From Brevibacterium renqingii (GTDB lineage: Bacteria > Actinomycetota > Actinomycetes > Actinomycetales > Brevibacteriaceae): a stretch of DNA of 64,000 bases. The translations under genes were made by a program, and so were the position numbers. Shown piece after piece: positions 17,032 to 25,343 of this stretch (positions within the stretch are counted from its first letter, which is position 1; each line of letters begins with the position of its first letter). The notes beneath the pieces were generated by a model, which saw only the letters and a program-made list of their open reading frames with translations, was not told the DNA's origin and did no database searches. Where the stretch lies: the NCBI RefSeq assembly GCF_017808105.1, contig NZ_JADBHF010000007.1, forward strand, positions 1 to 64,000. The letters are read 5' to 3'.

Positions 17032-18015
17032 TCAGCGCACGCGGGCGAGGCGACTGACTTCGGAGACGAAGCGTTCGATGGCGTAGACCGGGTCGCGACC
17101 TCCGCCTTTGACCGCTTCGTCGGCTTCCGCGGCGGCGATGAGCGACTGGCCGAGAGCGACCTCGTTCCAGCGCCTGACCTCCCGCCGGGCGCGATCGACC
17201 TGCCAAGGCGCCATCTTCAGCTCCGAGGCGAGTTCGCCGCTGGTGCCGGAGAATCCCTGCACCTTGGCCATTCCCCGCAGCTTCATCGCCACTGCGGCGA
17301 CGAGCGGGACCGGATCGGAGCCGGTCGACAGGGCATGACGCAGCAGACTGAGCGCATTCTTCACATCACCGGCCACAGCCGCATCGGCGACCTTGAAACC
17401 CGTCGCCTCGACGCGCCCGCCGTAGTACTGGTCGACGACCTCAGCGGTGATAGGGCCCTCGGTGTCCTCGATGAGCTGGTCGACTCCCGCGTTGAGTTCG
17501 GCCAGATCCGATCCCAACGCCGACATCAGCGCGGCCATTCCGGATTCGTCGATCCGGCGCTTCGCCGCTTTGAAACGGCTCTGGGCGAACTTCGCGCGGT
17601 CGCTCTCGTTCTTCAGCACTCCCGCATCGATGCGGGGGAATCCTGCGGCGTCGAACTTCTTGATGAGCTTCGCACCGCGATTGCCGCCGGCATGCATGAG
17701 CAGCACCACGGCATCGTCATTGGGTTCGTCGAGGTAGGCCAGCGCATCGTTGAGGAAGTCCTCCGAGCACTTCTCCACCGCATCGACGACGATGAGCTTC
17801 TGGGAGGAGAACAGGGACGGTGATGCCGCCATCGCCAGTTCACCGGCCTGGTATGCGGCGGCGTCGATCTCGATCTCTTCGGGGTCCTGCTTCCGCACTG
17901 CGGAGACGATCCGGTCCTTGGCCATGCGCACGAGCACCGACTCGCCGCCGGAGATCATGACGACGGGTGCCGGTTTCGCCGAACTCCACGGGATCAGTGT
18001 CTTCTTCGCTGCCAT
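17032..18015 (-). CDS. holA: DNA polymerase III delta subunit
   Basis: HolA (delta) is the wrench of the clamp loader that opens the beta clamp (327 aa from the chosen start). It follows the expected pattern for a diverged AAA+ subunit without a Walker A motif: VVMISGGESVLVRMAKDRIV, then LIVVDAVEK and VVLLMHAGGNRGAKLIKK, and a C-terminal collar with LSLLRHALSTGSDPVPLVAAVAMKLR. ATG 18015 is used because TAGGCT ends 7 nt upstream and the product starts AAKKTLIPW; a 13-residue extension from an upstream start is less likely. It lies between rpsT and comEC as in other actinobacteria. Confidence 0.92.
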   Translation of the reverse strand: MAAKKTLIPWSSAKPAPVVMISGGESVLVRMAKDRIVSAVRKQDPEEIEIDAAAYQAGELAMAASPSLFSSQKLIVVDAVEKCSEDFLNDALAYLDEPNDDAVVLLMHAGGNRGAKLIKKFDAAGFPRIDAGVLKNESDRAKFAQSRFKAAKRRIDESGMAALMSALGSDLAELNAGVDQLIEDTEGPITAEVVDQYYGGRVEATGFKVADAAVAGDVKNALSLLRHALSTGSDPVPLVAAVAMKLRGMAKVQGFSGTSGELASELKMAPWQVDRARREVRRWNEVALGQSLIAAAEADEAVKGGGRDPVYAIERFVSEVSRLARVR

Positions 18016-18022
18016 GCTCCCC

Positions 18023-18028
18023 AGCCTA
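18023..18028 (-). promoter_or_regulatory. -10 element of holA
   Basis: TAGGCT on the minus strand ends 7 nt before the holA ATG. The intervening GGGGAGC would be too close to act as a Shine-Dalgarno on a normal leader. Confidence 0.45.
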
Positions 18029-18098
18029 TCGCGGCCGACCGACATGGAAGGCATGTCCCGAAGCGGTGCCGCATCCCCGAACCCGTCCGTCTTCCGGC

Positions 18099-20366
18099 TC
18101 AGCCCCTGTCCTCCGGGCAGTCCGTTCCGGTGCTGAACCGTCCCTGAGCATAGAGCGCCACGGAACCGCAGCGGTCGGTGCGCAGCACCGGCACGGGGCC
18201 GAAGGCTCGCAGCGACTTCGGAGACGGATGCCCGTAGCTGTTCTCTCCCACGGACACCACCCCGAGGCGTGGTGCGGCAGCGGCGAAGAACTCGGGGGCG
18301 AGATCGGATGATCCGTGGTGCGGGGCGATGAGCACATCGACCGGCTGCAGTCTCTGAGCGAGGACGAACTGCTCGTCTGCTCCCACATCACCGGGCAGCA
18401 GCGTGCTCAGCCCCTCATGAACGACGCGGACGACCAGGGAGTCTTCGTTGCGCAGCTCCTCGTCCTGTCCTGCCGGGTGCAGACGCGGCGGCGGCCACAG
18501 CACCTCGACGTCTGCCTGGTCGAAGGCGAGGCTCTGCCCACGCTGAGCGGCGACCACCTCGGCGCCGGTGTCGGCGGCCAGGCGTCGGGCTTCGGGTGAT
18601 GTCGCGACGTTCGCGGAGACGAACATCCGGTCGATGCGCCTGCCCCAGCTCGTCCCTGGATAGCCGGCGAAGTGGTCGGCGTCGAAATGGGAGATGAGCA
18701 GATCGAATTCGGCGATCCCGGAGTCGTCCAGGCAGGTGTCGATGGGTTCGGCCTCCCGTCCTGTGTCGACGACCAGTCCCCGCCCCTCGCCGAGGTTGAT
18801 CACCGCGCCCGACCCCTGTCCCACATCGCAGACGAGCACCAGCCAGTCCGCACCCGGCGGCTTCGCGCGCACCGCGATGATGACCGATGCGGTCAGGACG
18901 CAGCAGAGGACGAGGACGGGCAGACCCCACAGTCGGCGCCGCACCAGCAGCCAGCCCCCGACCGCCGCGATGCCGAGCAGTGCCGCGGCCAGCAGCGTGC
19001 CCGCCGGCGGTGCGGGCCAGTCGAGCGCGGCACCGGGCAGTGCGGCGCAGATCCGAGCGACGCGGACGATCCACCACGCGGGAAGGGACCCGAGCCGAGC
19101 GAGCAGTTCGGAGAGGAGGTCGAATCCCGGCAGTCCCGTGGTCGCGATCGCCGCGCAGACGAGGCTGAGGAAACCGGCAGCGGTGGCCGGCAGCACGGCA
19201 GGCGCGGCCAGCGCATTGGCGGCCACGGACCACAGCCCGACGCGCGGGTCGATGGCTACGAGCACCGGGGTGCAGGCCAGCTGCGCGACGAACGGAACGA
19301 CGAGGGCGGTCACCAGCACGGACGGCAGCAGCGGCAGGTGCACGGCGAGCCGACGCAACAGGATCGGGACGATGAACATGATCGCGGCAGTGGAGACCAC
19401 GGACAGGACGAACCCCACCGAGGTGGCCAGGACCGGAACGAACGCCAGGAGCAGGCTCGCCGTCGAACACATCACCGCCACCGGTGAGATCCCTCCTCCG
19501 CGCAGGAACACCAATGCCGTCGCGATCGCCATGCCGGCCGCTCGGATCGCGCTGGGTTCGAAGCCGACGATGAAGACATAGCCGATGCAGGCGAGCACCC
19601 CGATGCTCACCCGCAGTCGGGGGCCGGCCCGACATGCACCCGCCAGCAGTCCTGCGCCGAGGCTGACGATCGTGACATTGCTGCCCGAGACGGCGGAGAC
19701 ATGGGTCAGAGAGACCACACGCATATCGTCGATCATGCGTGCGTCCTGGGGTTCGGTGTCGCCGACGACGAGCCCGGGCAGGAGGTGCCCGCCGTCGTGT
19801 CCCGCGGCCAGGGAATCGGCCCGCAGCTGTGTCCGCAGTCGCTCGCGCCACCGCCAGAGTGCGTTCGGCTCCCGCTCCGACTCGGGTGCGCTGCTGGTCG
19901 AGCGGATGTCGTCGGCACGCTCCGTGCGCATCCGGACCGACGTGCCCGCGTCCACGGCCGCGGGACTGAGCACTTCGGTGAACCCCGTGGTCGTCAGCAG
20001 CGTCAGGCGCGTCCAGCCTGTGGCCCCGGGTTCGCTGTGGCCGACGACGGTGCCGACGGTCTCTGCCGCGGTCCCCGGGCCCCGCGAGGCTGCCAGTGCC
20101 GTGATCTGGATCGTCACCAGGCAGGCGAAGACGATCAGACCCACGCCGAGATGATGGTGACGACGCAGGGACAGGAATCCGAGGAGGCCGAGCACGGGGA
20201 CGCCGACCAGTGCCCAGGGCCCGGGCGTGAGCAGGGCCGTGGCCCACAGCCCGGCGGCGCAGCAGAGCAGGCGGACGGAGCCCGGCCACAAACGTGTCTT
20301 CGTCCGCAGCCGATCAGCGGCTGCTGCGCAGGACGTGCGGAACCGGGCGGCGTGCGTCTTCGGCAT
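18099..20366 (-). CDS. comEC: ComEC/Rec2 competence-type membrane protein
   Basis: ComEC is the DNA channel of natural transformation (755 aa from ATG 20366). The N-terminal half has many hydrophobic segments; the competence domain core reads HVSAVSGSNVTIV with RAAGMAIATALVFLRGGG downstream. The C-terminal ~260 residues form a metallo-beta-lactamase-like domain with HFDADHFAG and HHGSSDLAPEFF, putative nuclease residues. The gene is complete. It begins 7 bp after comEA. Competence has rarely been demonstrated in this kind of organism, so the function in this host is unproven. Confidence 0.92.
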   Translation of the reverse strand: MPKTHAARFRTSCAAAADRLRTKTRLWPGSVRLLCCAAGLWATALLTPGPWALVGVPVLGLLGFLSLRRHHHLGVGLIVFACLVTIQITALAASRGPGTAAETVGTVVGHSEPGATGWTRLTLLTTTGFTEVLSPAAVDAGTSVRMRTERADDIRSTSSAPESEREPNALWRWRERLRTQLRADSLAAGHDGGHLLPGLVVGDTEPQDARMIDDMRVVSLTHVSAVSGSNVTIVSLGAGLLAGACRAGPRLRVSIGVLACIGYVFIVGFEPSAIRAAGMAIATALVFLRGGGISPVAVMCSTASLLLAFVPVLATSVGFVLSVVSTAAIMFIVPILLRRLAVHLPLLPSVLVTALVVPFVAQLACTPVLVAIDPRVGLWSVAANALAAPAVLPATAAGFLSLVCAAIATTGLPGFDLLSELLARLGSLPAWWIVRVARICAALPGAALDWPAPPAGTLLAAALLGIAAVGGWLLVRRRLWGLPVLVLCCVLTASVIIAVRAKPPGADWLVLVCDVGQGSGAVINLGEGRGLVVDTGREAEPIDTCLDDSGIAEFDLLISHFDADHFAGYPGTSWGRRIDRMFVSANVATSPEARRLAADTGAEVVAAQRGQSLAFDQADVEVLWPPPRLHPAGQDEELRNEDSLVVRVVHEGLSTLLPGDVGADEQFVLAQRLQPVDVLIAPHHGSSDLAPEFFAAAAPRLGVVSVGENSYGHPSPKSLRAFGPVPVLRTDRCGSVALYAQGRFSTGTDCPEDRG

Positions 20367-20373
20367 CTGCGCA

Positions 20374-21258
20374 TCAGCCGACGGTGACAAGGTCTTTGAG
20401 GCTTTCGTAGGTCTTCGGTCCGATGCCCTTGACGAGCAGCAGGTCCTCGACGGCGGCGAAGGGCTGTGTCTGCCGGTGGCTGATGATTGCCTCAGCGGTG
20501 ACGGGCCCGACTCCGGGCAGGGTCTGCAGGGCGGTGGCATCGGCCGTGTTGAGATCGACCCGCCCGGTCTGGCCGGGTGCCCCTTGGGCAGCACCGTCGG
20601 CCGCAGCCGCGTGTCCCGCTGAACCGCCGCCAGAGTCCGCTCCGGCGTTCGTCGCCGCGTCGCCCTCCGGCCCACCGGCCGGCTGTCCCCCGGCCCCTGC
20701 AGCCCGGTCCTCGGGCTCCTCGCCCTCTTCCGGGATATGGATCTGTTCGCCGTCGGCGAGCACGCGGGCCAGATTGACCGACTCCGCGGCCGCGTCCCCA
20801 CGCAGTCCTCCTGCCGCCTCGACGGCGTCCTGCACCCGCGCCCCGGCCGGAAGCGTGACCACCGAGGGTGAGCTCACCGCGCCGGTGACATGGACGATCA
20901 CCTCACCCGAAGGACTCGCCGAGGCAGGACCGCTCTGTCCTTCGCCCGCCGCGTCCGGCGACGCGGCACCAACGCTTCCATCGCTGTCGCCTGCACCCTG
21001 CTGAGAGGGGTCCGCCTGTCCGGGTGAAGCGGTCGGGGAGTGCTGAGGCACGGGTCGGAAGAGGAAGAAGGCGAGGGCGAGGACACCGACCGTGGCGATC
21101 GCGACTGCCACGAGGACGGGCAGACGCACCCGGCGGGGTGCCACGGTCTCCTCTTCACCGGCGGTATCGGCGGTGAAGACGTCTCCCGGCACCCAACCGC
21201 CGCGTTCGGCACTGGAATTGAGGAGACCCGCGAAGCGGTCATCCGGAGAGACAGCCAT
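20374..21258 (-). CDS. comEA: ComEA-like DNA-binding protein
   Basis: ComEA binds incoming DNA outside the membrane and passes it to ComEC (294 aa). There is one transmembrane segment at about residues 45-65, a Ser/Gly/Pro-rich extracytoplasmic linker, a SLBB-like domain (VIVHVTGAVSSPSVVTLPAGARVQDAVEAAGG) and a C-terminal helix-hairpin-helix pair (VDLNTADATALQTLPGVGPVTAEAI and LLLVKGIGPKTYESL). The two low-complexity linkers are long. TAACCT ends 6 bp before the ATG, so comEA-comEC probably has its own leaderless promoter. Confidence 0.94.
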   Translation of the reverse strand: MAVSPDDRFAGLLNSSAERGGWVPGDVFTADTAGEEETVAPRRVRLPVLVAVAIATVGVLALAFFLFRPVPQHSPTASPGQADPSQQGAGDSDGSVGAASPDAAGEGQSGPASASPSGEVIVHVTGAVSSPSVVTLPAGARVQDAVEAAGGLRGDAAAESVNLARVLADGEQIHIPEEGEEPEDRAAGAGGQPAGGPEGDAATNAGADSGGGSAGHAAAADGAAQGAPGQTGRVDLNTADATALQTLPGVGPVTAEAIISHRQTQPFAAVEDLLLVKGIGPKTYESLKDLVTVG

Positions 21259-21264
21259 TGTCCG

Positions 21265-21270
21265 AGGTTA
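21265..21270 (-). promoter_or_regulatory. -10 element of comEA
   Basis: TAACCT on the minus strand ends 6 nt before the comEA ATG with no Shine-Dalgarno; a leaderless start is likely. Confidence 0.45.
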
Positions 21271-21434
21271 GGGATGTCATCATCCGGACGGCCAGGAGCT
21301 GCGACGAGACTGTGGACAGCGTCTCTGGGTCCACAGGCTCCGCACGCTCGAGTCGGCGCGCCGTCCACAGTTCGCGGTGCTCGAGCCGGCTCTTCTCTCT
21401 GCGCCGACTCCTGCCCTCGGCGGTCCGCTCGGCT

Positions 21435-22310
21435 TCAGGGAACCGTCTGGACGGTCACCCCGATCGTGCCGGGCCCGACGTGCGCGGAGATGATCGTCGA
21501 CAGGGTCCGGAACGAGGTCGCGAAGCCGAGTTCGGACAGTCGTGTGAGGAGCATGGTGACATCGGCGTCGTCGATCTCGCCTTCGGCCTGTTGGATCTCG
21601 ACGTGCACGGAATCTCCGGGTCCGGATATCTCGCCGGCCGCGTGCGCACCGAGCGCGATGATCTTCTCCAGTGCCTTCGTCCTCGTGCGCACCCGGGCCA
21701 GGGGGACGACGACGCCGGCATTGAGTCCGAGCACGGGCACGATCTGCAATGCCCTGCCCAGCAGGGACGCAGCTGCGCCGATGCGACCGCCTCGACGCAG
21801 GTGCTCCAGGCTCGCGGGAGCGAACACGGTCCGCGTCTCCCCCGCGCACCAGTCGGCGATGGTTCCGCCGATCGATTCGACGTCGAAGCCCTGACGGATC
21901 CCGGCCACCGCCACGGACAGCGCCCCGGCGAGCCCCGCCGAGGTGGTCCGGGAGTCGACGACGTTGATGAGGATGTCCTCGGCTTCGGCGGCGGTGACGG
22001 CCGAATCGCGGGTGCCGGACAGTTCCGCGGACATGGTCACGACGATGATGGCCTCGGCTCCGCGTCGTCTCAGCTCGGCGAACGCGGCGGAGAACTGGTC
22101 CGGGGTGGCCATGGACGTCGAGACCTCGGCGCCTCCGGCCATCTTCGTGCACAGATCCGCCGCTGCGATCTCACCGTCGGTGAAGGCGACCCCGCCGATC
22201 AGGACGGTCAGCGGCACCACGGCGAAGAGCCCGTCGGTGGCCCGGTTCAGCTCCTCCTGCTCAGCGGCGGACAGCTGTGCCGTGGAATCGGTGACCAGGC
22301 CGATCCTCAT
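21435..22310 (-). CDS. DegV family fatty-acid-binding protein
   Basis: DegV/FakB proteins bind a fatty acid and present it to the kinase FakA (291 aa). It starts with MRIGLVTDSTAQL, the conserved DSTA motif, with VSTSMATPDQF (the S-T-S/P-x-P lipid-binding segment) near residue 72, SAELSGTRDSA near 104 and SLEHLRRGGRIGAA near 172. The ATG overlaps the ugd stop as ATGA. No fakA gene lies in the window. The in-frame extension beyond 22310 lies inside ugd and is not coding. Confidence 0.93.
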   Translation of the reverse strand: MRIGLVTDSTAQLSAAEQEELNRATDGLFAVVPLTVLIGGVAFTDGEIAAADLCTKMAGGAEVSTSMATPDQFSAAFAELRRRGAEAIIVVTMSAELSGTRDSAVTAAEAEDILINVVDSRTTSAGLAGALSVAVAGIRQGFDVESIGGTIADWCAGETRTVFAPASLEHLRRGGRIGAAASLLGRALQIVPVLGLNAGVVVPLARVRTRTKALEKIIALGAHAAGEISGPGDSVHVEIQQAEGEIDDADVTMLLTRLSELGFATSFRTLSTIISAHVGPGTIGVTVQTVP

Positions 22311-23614
22311 GGACGGCCCAGAGCGCGATAGGTCCATCCGGCGCTGCGCCACAGTTCGGGGGTGAGCACGTTGCGGCCGTCGACGAGGACCTTCCCGGCC
22401 ACGAGGTCGGCGGTCGCCGCTGGATCGAGATCTCGGTATTCGCGCCATTCCGTCAGCAGCAGCACGGCATCGGCACCGGTCAGCGCCTCGGTGGTGTCGG
22501 CCGCGTACTGCAGCTCGGGGAAGGACTTCTTCGCATTGCCGATGGCCTGCGGGTCGGTGACGGTGACGACCCCGCCCTGGGTGGAGATGAGTCGGGCGAC
22601 TGCCAGGGCGGGTGAGTCCCTGACGTCATCGCTGTCGGGTTTGAAGGCCGCACCGAGGACGGTGATCCGCTTGCCGATGAACGACCCGGCCAGGGCATCA
22701 CGTGCGATGTCGACGATGCGCACGCGTCGGCGCATGTTGATCGAGTCGATCTCCTTGAGGAACGCGACGGCCTGATCGGCACCGAGTTCCCCGGCGCGCG
22801 CCATGAAGGCGCGGATGTCCTTGGGCAGGCAGCCGCCGCCGAAGCCGAGGCCGGCATTGAGGAACTTGCGTCCGATCCGATCGTCCATGCCGATCGCATC
22901 GGCCAATTGGGTGACATCGGCCCCCGAGGCCTCGCAGAGTTCGGCCATGGCGTTGATGAACGAGATCTTCGTGGCCAGGAACGAATTCGCCGCGGTCTTG
23001 ACCAGTTCCGCCGTGGCGAAGTCGGTGATCATGCGTGGAGTGTCCTCGGCCAGAATCGTCGCATAGACCTCGTCGAGCACCTCGACCGCGCGCTTCCCGG
23101 CCTCGCCGGAGGCCACACCGTAGACCAGACGGTTCGGATGGAGGGTGTCCTCGACGGCGTGGCCTTCGCGGAGGAATTCGGGGTTCCACATCATCGTCGC
23201 CCCGGTTGCGGCGATGACACCGGCCAGACGCTCCGCAGTGCCGACGGGAACGGTCGATTTGCCCACAACCACCGACGTCGGAGTCAGATGCGGTCGCAGC
23301 GAATCCACGGCCGCATCGACATAAGTGACATCAGCGGCGAACTCGCCGGGCTTCTGCGGGGTGCCCACGCACACGAAGTGCACCTGCGCCTCGGCGGCGC
23401 GGGAGACGTCGGTGGTGAATTCGAGACGGCCCCTGTCCTGAGCCTTCACGAGCAGTTCGCTCAGCCCCGGTTCGAAGAACGGCGGACGCCCGGAGGTCAG
23501 AGCCTCCACTTTGGCTTCATCGACGTCGACTCCTGTGACTTCGTGGCCCAGAGAAGCCATGGCCGCCGCATGCACCGCGCCCAGGTATCCGCAACCGATG
23601 ACTGAAATCTTCAA
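22307..23614 (-). CDS. ugd: UDP-glucose 6-dehydrogenase
   Basis: This enzyme oxidises UDP-glucose to UDP-glucuronate with two NAD+ (435 aa), supplying wall or capsule polysaccharide. The Rossmann motif GCGYLGAVHAAAMASLGHEV is at the N-terminus; the catalytic Cys lies in GFGGGCLPKDIRAF near residue 262, and the C-terminal UDP-binding domain includes VLGAAFKPDSDDVRDSPAL. TTG is the start, with GGAGAG upstream. It is coupled to degV by ATGA, which is an unusual pairing; no glycosyltransferases adjoin it. Confidence 0.95.
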   Translation of the reverse strand: MKISVIGCGYLGAVHAAAMASLGHEVTGVDVDEAKVEALTSGRPPFFEPGLSELLVKAQDRGRLEFTTDVSRAAEAQVHFVCVGTPQKPGEFAADVTYVDAAVDSLRPHLTPTSVVVGKSTVPVGTAERLAGVIAATGATMMWNPEFLREGHAVEDTLHPNRLVYGVASGEAGKRAVEVLDEVYATILAEDTPRMITDFATAELVKTAANSFLATKISFINAMAELCEASGADVTQLADAIGMDDRIGRKFLNAGLGFGGGCLPKDIRAFMARAGELGADQAVAFLKEIDSINMRRRVRIVDIARDALAGSFIGKRITVLGAAFKPDSDDVRDSPALAVARLISTQGGVVTVTDPQAIGNAKKSFPELQYAADTTEALTGADAVLLLTEWREYRDLDPAATADLVAGKVLVDGRNVLTPELWRSAGWTYRALGRP

Positions 23615-23697
23615 GCTGAGCTCTCCTGCGTATAGTCATGCGTTCTCGCACCACACTATATGCCACACGGTTGCACGATATCCGGAGGTTGAAACAG

Positions 23698-23703
23698 TAG
23701 GCT
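23698..23703 (+). promoter_or_regulatory. -10 element of the 23711 gene
   Basis: TAGGCT ends 7 nt before the GTG at 23711; the gap contains TGGAG but too close to work as a Shine-Dalgarno on a leadered mRNA. Confidence 0.45.
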
Positions 23704-23710
23704 TGGAGTT

Positions 23711-24427
23711 GTGAAGCGTTTCCTGGATTTCCTCACCAATTCACCGGCGGCGGTGACGACTGCGGTGCTCACCGCACTCGGCATCGTGGCCTTCGCCGTC
23801 CCCGGACTGCATGCTGCCGCCTGGATCATCGGTCTCGTGCTGTGCCTGGGCGTGATCGTGGCACTGCTGATGTTCCACGGCGAATGGCGGCGTGCGCAGC
23901 GTCAGATCGATGCGCTGCGTCAGCAGCTCAGCGTCGAACTCGGTCGCATGGACACGCCCGGACTCACCCCGGTCGAGGAGAGCGTCGAGCTGCTGCCGGA
24001 TGAGCGTCGCGCTCGTCGCATCCTCGAACTGCTGCCCGACTCCGGCGGCCTCGTCCAGTCGCTGCGTCTGGATGCGACCTTCGGCACTCTCGCGATCAGC
24101 GAGCTCGAGCCGCTCCATACGTTCTGTGACGAGTTCAAGAAGACCAGCTTCGACAATCCGCGCTCGCACACCGCGTTCATGAACCTCTACCGGTCCGCCG
24201 AGGCGCTGTCGCTCTGGGTGAATGAGGAGACCCAGGTGGCGCCGGCGGACTCGACGACGCGTGAGATCCGTCCCGGTGACACCCGCGAGGACGGGTGGCG
24301 GGAGTACACGGAAGCACGCGGTCGAGGCGAGCGGCTCAGCGACGAGTTCGTCTCCTCCCGCTGGGAGTTCAATCAGACGGCCCTCGAGCTCGGCCTCGTC
24401 TCCGGCACCCCGCCCTTCACGGAGTGA
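23711..24427 (+). CDS. Membrane-anchored protein of unknown function
   Basis: I do not recognise this 238-aa protein. It has two hydrophobic segments near the N-terminus (about residues 14-32 and 36-54, a hairpin in the membrane), then a likely coiled coil (WRRAQRQIDALRQQLSVELGR), and a soluble acidic region to the end with W- and E-rich motifs (SLWVNEET, GWREYTEARGRG, SSRWEFNQTALELG). It stands alone between ugd and nadE. The soluble part could be a sensor or scaffold, but nothing identifies a ligand. Confidence 0.7.
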   Translation: MKRFLDFLTNSPAAVTTAVLTALGIVAFAVPGLHAAAWIIGLVLCLGVIVALLMFHGEWRRAQRQIDALRQQLSVELGRMDTPGLTPVEESVELLPDERRARRILELLPDSGGLVQSLRLDATFGTLAISELEPLHTFCDEFKKTSFDNPRSHTAFMNLYRSAEALSLWVNEETQVAPADSTTREIRPGDTREDGWREYTEARGRGERLSDEFVSSRWEFNQTALELGLVSGTPPFTE

Positions 24428-24432
24428 GTCGC

Positions 24433-24478
24433 TGAGGCCCCGTCACGAACTCCGTGGTTGAGGCCCCGTCACGAACTC
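24433..24478. repeat. 20-bp direct repeat, two copies
   Basis: TGAGGCCCCGTCACGAACTC is present exactly twice (24433-24452 and 24459-24478), separated by 6 bp. The second copy runs into the nadE stop codon. It lies in the short gap between the convergent 23711 gene and nadE. Confidence 0.9.
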
Positions 24479-25310
24479 AGTGCCGGATCCACCACGTGTC
24501 CGTCGGGGCCACCGGGGTGCGCCGCTTGTGCTCGGACCTGCGGTACTTCTCGATGAGCGCCGAAGCGGCGTCCGCTGCGATCTCCTTGCCCTCGAGGAAG
24601 TCGTCGATCTGGTCATAGCTGAGGCCCAAGGAGGATTCGTCCGTCTGACCGGGCTCGTCGTCGAGCAGATCGGCTGTCGGCGCTTTGACGACGAGATGCT
24701 CGGGAGCGCCGAGGTGGCCCAGCAGGGCTCGCCCCTGCCGCTTGTTCAGCCCTGCGAGCGGGACGACGTCGGCGGCGCCGTCACCGAACTTGGTGAAGAA
24801 TCCGGTGACCGCCTCGGCGGCGTGATCCGTGCCGACGACGAGGAGACGCTTCTCACCTGCCAGTTCGAACTGCGCGGTCATCCGCATCCGTGCCTTGACG
24901 TTTCCCTTGCCGAAATCGCTGATCGGCTCGCCCGTCGCCTTCTCGTACTCGTCGGCGGCGGCATCGGTGGCCGCACCGATGTTGATGGTGATCTCGTGAT
25001 CGGCGCCGATGAAGGACAGCGCGTCCTGCGCGTCCTGCTCATCGGTCTGCACATGGTGCGGCAGACGGACGGCCCAGAACTCGGCCTCGGCACCGCGGCG
25101 GCGCAGACCCTCCACGGCCAGCTGGCTCAGCCGGCCGGCCAGAGTGGAGTCCTGGCCCCCGCTGATGCCCAGCACCAGTCCCTTGGCACCGGTGGTCAGC
25201 ACGTAGTCGACGAGGAATTCGACCCGGCGTGCGATCTCGGTGGCCGGGTCGATCGTCGGCCGCACCCCGAGCTGCGAACGGATCTCGTCCTGGACGGCTT
25301 CTGCTCTCAT
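24477..25310 (-). CDS. nadE: NH3-dependent NAD synthetase
   Basis: NadE converts nicotinate adenine dinucleotide to NAD with ATP and ammonia (277 aa, the short, ammonia-dependent form without a glutaminase domain). The PP-loop [15 protein letters not shown] is near residue 45, [34 protein letters not shown] near 160 is the family signature, and the C-terminus has [13 protein letters not shown]. The short form depends on free ammonia or a partner glutaminase. It ends inside the 20-bp repeat and precedes leuS on the opposite end by 33 bp. Confidence 0.96.
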   Translation of the reverse strand: MRAEAVQDEIRSQLGVRPTIDPATEIARRVEFLVDYVLTTGAKGLVLGISGGQDSTLAGRLSQLAVEGLRRRGAEAEFWAVRLPHHVQTDEQDAQDALSFIGADHEITINIGAATDAAADEYEKATGEPISDFGKGNVKARMRMTAQFELAGEKRLLVVGTDHAAEAVTGFFTKFGDGAADVVPLAGLNKRQGRALLGHLGAPEHLVVKAPTADLLDDEPGQTDESSLGLSYDQIDDFLEGKEIAADAASALIEKYRRSEHKRRTPVAPTDTWWIRH

Positions 25311-25343
25311 TGACTCTCGATCCTGCGATTGCCCGTGCCCTGC

